DNA of 5,109 nt, from positions 1-5,109 of the forward strand of contig DATKMG010000051.1 of assembly GCA_035541995.1 (NCBI GenBank), given 5' to 3'. The notes beneath the pieces were generated by a model. That model ran no database searches, had not been told where the DNA came from, and worked only from the letters and a program-made list of their open reading frames with translations. This DNA is from DATKMG01 sp035541995 (lineage in GTDB: Bacteria > Acidobacteriota > Terriglobia > Versatilivoradales > Versatilivoraceae). A program made the position numbers and the translations under genes. Shown here in pieces: positions 1-4,714 of this stretch; the stretch's first letter is position 1; each line of letters opens with the position of its first letter.

Positions 1-80
1 ACCGATCAGTCCAACCAATCACGGCATGGACAAATAGGCATTCGCTTCGTTTGGTGAGAGACAATTCTCTTCTCTATTCG

Positions 81-122
81 GGGTGCATTATCGGTCTCTG
101 CCGGTAATGCCCCTGTTCCTTT
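81..122 (+). terminator. Bulged hairpin, possible terminator of an upstream gene
   Basis: GGG (81-83) pairs with CCC (111-113), T84 bulges, GCATTA (85-90) pairs with TAATGC (105-110), a T-G wobble follows (91/104), and CGG (92-94) pairs with CCG (101-103) around a six-base loop. That gives about 13 pairs. The downstream tract TGTTCCTTT (114-122) is pyrimidine-rich but not a clean T run, so intrinsic termination is plausible rather than clear. It would close a gene lying to the left of the window. Confidence 0.4.
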
Positions 123-272
123 CAGCTCAATTCGGCGAAAATATGGCGAGCAGCATGACTAGTGTCAGGCCAAGTGATTGGACATTCTCTGAGAGGTGCA
201 GCGGCACATTGCGGCTGCTTCCGCTGAGAACCCTGCAAAGGGCGACAGAGTGCCGTCGGACTGCCTGGGATC

Positions 273-290
273 GCCGACGCCCACGTCGGC
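273..290. repeat. Small perfect inverted repeat
   Basis: GCCGACG (273-279) and CGTCGGC (284-290) form a perfect 7-bp stem with a CCCA loop. There is no T tract after it. It lies in the unassigned upstream region and may be part of a degraded repeat; its function is unknown. Confidence 0.45.
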
Positions 291-415
291 ACGTTTGCCG
301 AGCTGGGGCTCGTCGATCCAGGCCTTTGCTGCTTCAAAAATGTCCAAGCCCCACGGCCGGCTCCCCAGACCCGGTGGAATCTTTTTACATTTCCCCTAAA
401 GCTGTGAACAAATGC

Positions 416-435
416 GCCGGGGCGGGAGACCCGGC
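416..435. repeat. GC-rich inverted repeat
   Basis: GCCGGG (416-421) pairs with CCCGGC (430-435) around an eight-base loop. Its right arm shares bases 432-435 with the next inverted repeat (432-476), so the two structures cannot form together on the same strand. GC-rich palindromes of this style are often dispersed intergenic repeats, but only one copy is in this window, so that is inference. Confidence 0.45.
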
Positions 436-476
436 CTACAAAGCGATCACAAAACATTTGGAATGAATGTAGGCCG
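432..476. repeat. 9-bp inverted repeat flanking 27 bases
   Basis: CGGCCTACA (432-440) and TGTAGGCCG (468-476) are exact reverse complements separated by 27 AT-richer bases. The left arm overlaps the 416-435 palindrome and the right arm shares base 476 with the 476-500 hairpin. It could be a long stem-loop in the leader of the TPR gene, the ends of a very small element, or a dyad binding site. The sequence does not decide between these. Confidence 0.5.
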
Positions 477-500
477 TTGAGGCTTTCTCAAAGCCTCAAC
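476..500 (+). promoter_or_regulatory. 11-bp perfect hairpin in the TPR gene leader
   Basis: GTTGAGGCTTT (476-486) pairs with AAAGCCTCAAC (490-500) around a three-base loop (CTC), a perfect 11-bp stem. No T run follows directly; the nearest is six T at 530-535, about 30 bases on, so it is not a standard intrinsic terminator. It lies 62 bases before the TPR start. It could be a terminator of weak form, an attenuator or RNA-stability hairpin in the leader, or part of a dispersed repeat. Confidence 0.55.
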
Positions 501-553
501 CTCACACGGCGTCTTTTCAGAATTTCGAGTTTTTTCACAGCTCTCCTGTGTTT

Positions 554-560
554 GGGGGGA
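554..560 (+). promoter_or_regulatory. Ribosome binding site of TPR gene (decides start)
   Basis: The purine run GGGGGGA (554-560) ends one base before ATG 562 but seven bases before the in-frame ATG at 568. Normal spacing therefore favours 568. A small hairpin, CACAG (536-540) with CTGTG (546-550), lies just upstream and would not cover the site. Confidence 0.6.
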
Positions 561-561
561 A

Positions 562-2121
562 ATGAGAATGAGTCCTGTGCATCTGTTCTGGACCCTGTTG
601 ACTCTGGCAATGGTCGGACTTGGCCCAGCCGAACAATCGGCTTCAGAGGCCCAAGTTCGTGCAGAGCAGGCTCTGAAGATGGCCCGAGAGGGGAACCTTC
701 ATGGCGCCGAGGTTGAACTGCGCCACTCCGTGGAGTTGGCCCCGACTGATGCTTTCTGCCTGGCATCCTTGGGGAGCGTCCTGGGAATGGAGCAGAAGCT
801 GGAGGAATCTAATTTCTATTTGGAGAAAGCTCTCAGAATCAACCCCGCCGACACAGCATCGCGCAGGAACCTCGCCTCTAACTTTTATCAATTGGGTCAG
901 TTGAAACCGGCTAAAGAGAACCTGGACTTTATCCTAAAGGTCCAACCGGGCGAGCCAACGGCCCTGCTTCTGTTAGGCATGGTCAGCGAAGAGTCAAAGG
1001 ATTACATCACGGCAATTCGTTGCCTGAGCTTGGTCCCCCTGTTGGTGCGAGAGCGATCCAATTCCATCGTTGCCCTCGCCAGGGCCTATTACGGGACCGG
1101 CCAGCAGTCGCAGGCCAGACAAACCCTGAAAGTGCTACAGGATCATTCCTCAGGGCCTGAAGGCGTCTTGCTTGGCGGACAAGTTGCCTCTGAAGCCGGG
1201 GATTTCGAAACCGCCGACCACCTCTTTGCCTCCATCGAACAGACATACCCGGATTCGGCCAAGCTGCGCTACAATCGAGCCCTGTTGCTCTATCGTGCCA
1301 ATCGTCTTGACGAATGTCACGAACTGGTCCAGCGGCTTCTCCTTGAAAACCACGGCACTGGAGATATTTACAATCTTCAGGCCTGGTGTCTCTACAAAAA
1401 GGGGAAATTCAAAGAAGCCGTGGCTGCCATGGACCAGGCCATTAACCTTGAACCGAGGCGAGCGATCCACTACCTGGACCTGGGGAAGATGCTTGTCGAA
1501 TCTCATCGCGATGCGGTAGCCTTGGTTGCTGCTCAAAACGCTGTCGAGGTTGCCCCAGCCTCCTCAGAAGCCTACTTGCTAAAGGGGCTGGCAGAATATA
1601 ACCTCAAACTTTTTGCTGCTGCCGTCGGATCGTATCATCGGGCAGTGGAGCTCAATCCCGATACCTCCGATGCACTCTTGGGATTGGCTCTGTCCCTAGC
1701 GTCAAGTGGGTCTATGGACGAAGCCAACAAGACCTTTGAGCAAGGTATCAAGCGGTTCCCACAAGATGCAAAACTCTACCAGGAGTATGGACGAGTCTTG
1801 CTCGATCCAGTTAATGGCAGTGATCCTGAAAGTGAGGCAAAGGCCGTGGGTCTCCTGAAAAAAGCGATCGCGCTGAATGGTGCCCTGCCCGAACCCCACG
1901 TCCAACTCGGTAATCTGGCCTTGGCTAAGGGTCGCGTTGAAGAAGCCGCTTCCCATCTGGAGATGGCGGCCAAACTGGATCCTCAGAATAGCAAGGTTTT
2001 TTATTCGCTTTCGAGAGCATACCGTCGCTTGGACAAGAACCAGGAAGCCCTGAACGCCATCAAGACTTACGAAGGACTAAAGGCACGGGAAGAAGAATCG
2101 ACTCGAACCCCCAGCAAGTGA
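562..2121 (+). CDS. Exported tetratricopeptide repeat (TPR) protein
   Basis: This is a 519-residue protein from ATG 562, or 517 from ATG 568, which has better ribosome-site spacing. The N terminus has a short hydrophobic stretch (about residues 8-21, LFWTLLTLAMVGLG) followed by GPA-EQ, a plausible signal peptidase I site near residue 23, so export to the periplasm or outside is likely. Almost all the rest, about 28-508, is built of roughly 14 TPR units of 34 residues with the usual small residues at positions 8, 20 and 27 and Pro at 32. Clear units are 62-95 (ends LRINP), 96-129 (LKVQP), 265-298 (INLEP), 299-332 (VEVAP), 333-366 (VELNP), 367-400 (KRFP) and 441-474 (KLDP). A unit at about 401-438 carries a short insertion (DPVNGSDPESE). 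The tail is charged. TPR arrays are protein-binding scaffolds; no enzyme domain is visible. Only 13 bases separate it from the glycosidase gene, so the two are probably one operon and the TPR protein may serve the same glycan-use system. Its actual partner is unknown. Confidence 0.93.
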   Translation: MRMSPVHLFWTLLTLAMVGLGPAEQSASEAQVRAEQALKMAREGNLHGAEVELRHSVELAPTDAFCLASLGSVLGMEQKLEESNFYLEKALRINPADTASRRNLASNFYQLGQLKPAKENLDFILKVQPGEPTALLLLGMVSEESKDYITAIRCLSLVPLLVRERSNSIVALARAYYGTGQQSQARQTLKVLQDHSSGPEGVLLGGQVASEAGDFETADHLFASIEQTYPDSAKLRYNRALLLYRANRLDECHELVQRLLLENHGTGDIYNLQAWCLYKKGKFKEAVAAMDQAINLEPRRAIHYLDLGKMLVESHRDAVALVAAQNAVEVAPASSEAYLLKGLAEYNLKLFAAAVGSYHRAVELNPDTSDALLGLALSLASSGSMDEANKTFEQGIKRFPQDAKLYQEYGRVLLDPVNGSDPESEAKAVGLLKKAIALNGALPEPHVQLGNLALAKGRVEEAASHLEMAAKLDPQNSKVFYSLSRAYRRLDKNQEALNAIKTYEGLKAREEESTRTPSK

Positions 2122-2123
2122 AC

Positions 2124-2128
2124 GGAGG
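2124..2128 (+). promoter_or_regulatory. Ribosome binding site of glycosidase gene (decides start)
   Basis: GGAGG lies six bases before ATG 2135, three before the in-frame TTG 2132 and twelve before ATG 2141. Spacing and codon preference both favour 2135. It sits just after the TPR stop codon (2119-2121), so translational coupling is possible. Confidence 0.8.
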
Positions 2129-2134
2129 CCGTTG

Positions 2135-4153
2135 ATGACGATGCGATTGAAACAGCCTGGCAAGACCGTCCTCTTTGGTATCTGTCTGGCAGGTCTCTAT
2201 GGACTCACCTTAGTTGCCCAGCAGAACTGGACCCACTTCGCCAGGATCGGCGGACACTCCCTCAGCCTGGATAAAGTTGACTCGATCATCCGGAGTGCCA
2301 CAGCCAGTCACGTTTATGGCATTGAGACAGACAACGATATTCCGGGACGATATGAGAGCTTTCTGGATCCTGCCGAGAAACTCAGAGCGATCAAGGCCGT
2401 CGCTGAAAAGGCCCATGCCGCCGGCAACAAAGCTTTTGTTTATATTGCCGGGCTGGAGTGTATTACTGCCAACGCAGCCAAAAGCCAGCACAGCTTCTAC
2501 AAAGACCATCCGGATTGGGTACAACGGAAAATCACAGGAGAGCCTGCCATCTTTGGCGGTGGCTCTGCCTTCTGGATCAGGGAAGGCGATGAAGACGTAT
2601 GGATTAGCCCTTACGCCGCAGAATGGCGCAAGATCTATATGGGGCAGGTTCGCCAAATCGCCGAGACCGGGATCGATGGCATCTATGTGGATATTCCCTA
2701 TTGGATGACCCACTTCGACGGGTGGGAGGACACATGGGCCAGTTTCGATGACTATACTGTTGCCGCCTTTAAAGAGAAATCCGGATTGAATGCTAAGAAG
2801 GATATCAAACTAGGTGACTTCACTGACGTTGGGTTCCGTCGCTGGGTCGATTTCCGAATCCAATCTCTCACCGACTTCATGAAAGAGATTGATGCCAATG
2901 TGAAGGCGGTCAACCCGCAGTGCATGACAATCGCCGAGATCTATCCAGGGATCGAAGAACCGGCAGTTCGCGTGGGGACTGATGTCTATCAGTTATACAA
3001 AGTGGTCGACGTCATAGCCCATGAGTATGAGTACGACTCAGGCAACCACATGGCTGCCTCCAAGACCCCGCTGGACTGGTTTGGACACTTGATCGGAATG
3101 TATAGCTTCAGGGCCTTTGCAGGCGGTAAAGCCTCCTGGATGCTGAACTACTCCTGGGATGGGGAAAAGAAGATCGATCCCAAGGAAGCTATGAAGAATC
3201 TGTTCATGGCTCAGTTGATGGCCGGCACCAATGTCTGGGACGCCAGGGGGCACGTGATGTCGGGCTCCAACGATATGGAGACCCGCAAACTTGTCTTTCA
3301 GTGGATCGCTCAGCATGAAAAAACATTTTACCGGCCCCGCCTTCCAATCCGTCCCTTGGGGGTCTACTTCTCACCACAGACTCGCAACTACTTTGCTTTG
3401 GGATTCATGGAATCTTACAGGGGAATCATGTGCTTGTTGCTGCAAGCGCACCTGGAATTCCAAATAGTCACACCCAGGGATCTCAATAGTTTTACGGGTG
3501 GGGTGCTTATCCTGCCGGATGTGAGATGCCTGGGCGAAAAGGAATTGAGCGCTTTGGCATCACTGTCGAAGCTGGGCACCACCCTTGTCGTGACCGGCCA
3601 AACAGGCAACTTGGACGAGCAAGGGGAAGCCAGAAGCACAAACCCGCTTCACAAGTTGCTGGGGATCGATAAACCGGCTGAGAGAGCCTCTCGATCAAGC
3701 CAGCCGAAATATTTGTATGAACCCGATTGTCCAGGTAGAGCTTACTTCAAGGAACTTAGCAAAGGATTCGACGCCCTTGCCATTGAAGGGAATTATCAGG
3801 GGGCTTCCTTCGACAAACTCAAAACTCAGTTTGTCAGAAATCTGAAGGAGGTTTCCGGATTTAGTCCGTCTGCTGAAATCAAAGCCTCCCCATTCATTGC
3901 GACCCAGATCGCACGCGTGGATGGCAAGATCCATGTGTTCTTTGCTAATTTCCGGGGACTCAAGAGTAAAGAAGTTTCCGAGCAAATCCCTGAACGCGAC
4001 GTCACGATCACCTTTCCCGCCAAAAGAGACACGATTGTGCATTGCTTGCCCTTCCTGGGAAAAGTCGAGGAACTGAAGGGGGTGTATGAAAAGGGCAAGA
4101 TCAGTTGTGTGATTCCCGAGATCCAAAAGGGCTTGGTGGTGTGGTGGGAATGA
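2135..4153 (+). CDS. Secreted glycoside-hydrolase-like protein (TIM barrel plus GATase-like domain)
   Basis: The protein has 672 residues from ATG 2135. Residues 1-30 form a signal peptide: basic MTMRLKQPGK, a hydrophobic core at about 12-28, and LVA-QQ as a possible cleavage site. Residues about 55-390 look like a (beta/alpha)8 barrel of the hypothetical glycosyl hydrolase / GH42-like kind. Visible landmarks are GIETDND (62-68), FVYIAGLE (101-108), HPDW (125-128), WISPY (156-160), GIDGIYVDIPYW (179-190), TIAEIYPG (265-272), IAHEYEYD (294-301) and MLNYSWDG (336-343). Candidate acidic catalytic or substrate residues are D186 and E268 at strand ends, with E297, E299 and D342 also possible; this is inference. 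Residues about 407-492 (PLGVYFSP to VVTGQTG) resemble the GATase1-like beta-galactosidase trimerization domain, including a helix then FQIVTPRDL and GVLILPDV. The C-terminal 85 or so residues are beta-rich and end in VVWWE. The likely role is hydrolysis of a glycosidic bond in an external or periplasmic glycan. The substrate cannot be read from sequence, and a non-catalytic relative is possible. The next upstream gene is the TPR protein; an alpha-galactosidase-like gene lies 557 bases downstream. Confidence 0.9.
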   Translation: MTMRLKQPGKTVLFGICLAGLYGLTLVAQQNWTHFARIGGHSLSLDKVDSIIRSATASHVYGIETDNDIPGRYESFLDPAEKLRAIKAVAEKAHAAGNKAFVYIAGLECITANAAKSQHSFYKDHPDWVQRKITGEPAIFGGGSAFWIREGDEDVWISPYAAEWRKIYMGQVRQIAETGIDGIYVDIPYWMTHFDGWEDTWASFDDYTVAAFKEKSGLNAKKDIKLGDFTDVGFRRWVDFRIQSLTDFMKEIDANVKAVNPQCMTIAEIYPGIEEPAVRVGTDVYQLYKVVDVIAHEYEYDSGNHMAASKTPLDWFGHLIGMYSFRAFAGGKASWMLNYSWDGEKKIDPKEAMKNLFMAQLMAGTNVWDARGHVMSGSNDMETRKLVFQWIAQHEKTFYRPRLPIRPLGVYFSPQTRNYFALGFMESYRGIMCLLLQAHLEFQIVTPRDLNSFTGGVLILPDVRCLGEKELSALASLSKLGTTLVVTGQTGNLDEQGEARSTNPLHKLLGIDKPAERASRSSQPKYLYEPDCPGRAYFKELSKGFDALAIEGNYQGASFDKLKTQFVRNLKEVSGFSPSAEIKASPFIATQIARVDGKIHVFFANFRGLKSKEVSEQIPERDVTITFPAKRDTIVHCLPFLGKVEELKGVYEKGKISCVIPEIQKGLVVWWE

Positions 4154-4188
4154 CTACCCCAAGAAAGGGTGGTGTCTGGTAGTCTTTT
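4152..4188 (+). terminator. Possible rho-independent terminator at the glycosidase stop codon
   Basis: GACTACC (4152-4158), which overlaps the TGA stop, pairs with GGTAGTC (4178-4184) and is followed directly by TTTT (4185-4188). The loop is 19 bases. The same left arm can instead pair with GGGTGGT (4167-4173) around a seven-base loop, with one T-G wobble. The stem is short and the T run modest, so this is a moderate call. It would end the TPR-glycosidase operon. Confidence 0.5.
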
Positions 4189-4214
4189 CATGGCCACTCG
4201 ACTACTATGAGCAA

Positions 4215-4231
4215 GCGCTCTGTGGGAGCGC
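4215..4231. repeat. Small hairpin next to the REPIN-like element
   Basis: GCGCTC (4215-4220) and GAGCGC (4226-4231) form a 6-bp perfect stem with a five-base loop (TGTGG). It lies seven bases outside the left edge of the larger nested repeat and has no visible counterpart at the right edge. Confidence 0.5.
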
Positions 4232-4238
4232 CCGAAAA

Positions 4239-4382
4239 AGCCCAGCGCTTTAGCGCTGGGATCACGAAACCACCAGGGAACGAGTCCCGTAGGGACGAAT
4301 GAAAGGGAATTGTCGGTTGTTCAACCGTCCCTATGGGACTAAACCCTAACCCCCTTCCCACCCAGCGCTGAAGCGCTGGGCT
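4239..4382. repeat. REPIN-like nested inverted repeat
   Basis: Two near-identical palindromes bound the element: CCCAGCGCTTTAGCGCTGGG (4241-4260) and CCCAGCGCTGAAGCGCTGGG (4361-4380), each with 9-bp arms and a 2-base centre. With the flanking AG and CT, the left 22 bases (4239-4260) match the reverse complement of the right 22 (4361-4382) at 21 positions. Inside lie two smaller hairpins in opposite orientation: 4283-4297 (GTCCC-GTA-GGGAC core) and 4326-4340 (GTCCC-TAT-GGGAC core), whose 15-base units match at 14 positions as inverted copies. The spacings are 22 and 20 bases, so the whole is nearly symmetric about position 4311. A further hairpin CGGTTG/CAACCG (4314-4327) sits off axis. This order of two REP-type units facing each other is what defines REPINs, which are mobilised by single-copy RAYT (TnpA_REP) transposases; no such gene is in the window. 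It may also stabilise or end the upstream transcript. Confidence 0.75.
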
Positions 4383-4462
4383 ATTCGCAATCAACCTCTC
4401 TAAGGTCGACGAGCCATTTTCATCGACCGTGGTGAGCTTGAAAAAGATCGTGGGGAACTAGC

Positions 4463-4714
4463 ATGAAATTTCCCCTTTGCAAGGAGGTTCGGTTGCAGGG
4501 GATTATCCCATTATTGAGGGGACCTAGGGTGGTGCAGACATACCGATGCTGGGCATGTCTGCGATCTATTCCGCCGGTGTCGCTATATTCTGCACGCCTC
4601 TCTAGAATTCTGAACTCGAGGGAGATGATACCAGGAATCAAGACGCCATCGGTAGGTGCTCAGGCAGCTTCTTTCGTGTTCGATCTCAATTTTCCTACAG
4701 GGAGAGTGGCATGA
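4463..4714 (+). CDS. Doubtful small ORF overlapping the lipoprotein start
   Basis: This frame has 83 codons. In favour: GGGGA (4452-4456) lies six bases before the ATG, and its TGA overlaps the next start as ATGA, the classic translational coupling arrangement. Against: the product (MKFPLCKEVRLQG..., with a CWAC at about residues 29-32) has no domain, signal or membrane segment that I recognise, and its composition resembles chance translation. The hairpin GGGGAA/TTCCCC would also bury the ribosome site. The downstream gene has its own good ribosome site and does not need coupling. Probably not a gene; listed because the start and stop context is unusually good. Confidence 0.2.
   Translation: MKFPLCKEVRLQGIIPLLRGPRVVQTYRCWACLRSIPPVSLYSARLSRILNSREMIPGIKTPSVGAQAASFVFDLNFPTGRVA
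4534..4562. promoter_or_regulatory. 8-bp inverted repeat upstream of the lipoprotein gene
   Basis: GCAGACAT (4534-4541) and ATGTCTGC (4555-4562) are exact reverse complements separated by 13 bases. They are centred about 163 bases before the lipoprotein start. No T run follows, so it is not an intrinsic terminator. It could be an operator dyad for a regulator of the sugar-hydrolase gene or an RNA hairpin in its leader; neither is shown. Confidence 0.4.
4700..4704 (+). promoter_or_regulatory. Ribosome binding site of the lipoprotein gene
   Basis: GGGAG, within AGGGAGAG, ends six bases before ATG 4711. This supports that start, as does the lipoprotein signal that begins there. Confidence 0.7.

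Larger units (their letters stand above)
1..561. other. Upstream non-coding region with hairpins, no supported gene
   Basis: I find no convincing protein here. Frames open on both strands across about 83-466, but their translations are rich in Arg, Pro, Ser and Cys, lack any motif I recognise and look like chance reading frames. A short minus-strand frame (347 down to 165, 60 codons) has the most protein-like composition but no clear ribosome site. The region is rich in inverted repeats at 81-113, 273-290, 416-435, 432-476 and 476-500, which suggests intergenic repeat DNA or a degraded element. The first 107 bases could contain the tail of an upstream gene (frames ending at 57 or 107), but I cannot tell which frame, if any, is real. 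I see no good paired -35/-10 promoter for the TPR gene. Confidence 0.6.
4154..4710. other. Long intergenic region, palindrome-rich
   Basis: These 557 bases lie between the glycosidase and the lipoprotein gene. They carry a terminator-like hairpin, a GCGCTC/GAGCGC hairpin, the REPIN-like element, an inverted repeat GGTCGA (4404-4409)/TCGACC (4423-4428), another GGGGAA (4452-4457)/TTCCCC (4470-4475), an 8-bp hairpin at 4534-4562 and one doubtful small ORF. I see no tRNA, no CRISPR repeats and no promoter with both boxes. TATATT at 4584-4589 is -10-like but has no -35 partner at normal distance. Confidence 0.6.

Noticed and set aside
83..466. 127-codon + strand ORF and overlapping minus-strand frames (457-122, 347-165)
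   Set aside because: Translations are Arg/Pro/Ser/Cys-rich, have no recognisable motif, and open frames on both strands cover the same bases; no persuasive ribosome site.
476..535. Hairpin 476-500 plus the T run 530-535 as one intrinsic terminator
   Set aside because: About 30 bases separate stem and T run, too far for intrinsic termination.
2132..2134. TTG as the glycosidase start
   Set aside because: Only three bases from GGAGG; the adjacent ATG at 2135 has normal spacing and is the preferred codon.
4239..4382. CRISPR array or tRNA/rRNA
   Set aside because: The repeats are palindromic, inverted and only two, with no regular spacers; no cloverleaf is visible.
4584..4589. TATATT as a -10 promoter box for the lipoprotein gene
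   Set aside because: No -35-like hexamer 16-18 bases upstream, so support is too weak to annotate.
4601..4620. Cluster of XbaI, EcoRI and XhoI-like hexamers resembling a cloning-vector polylinker
   Set aside because: Only three short palindromes, the flanks are not recognisable vector sequence and the downstream gene is intact; chance is the simpler reading.
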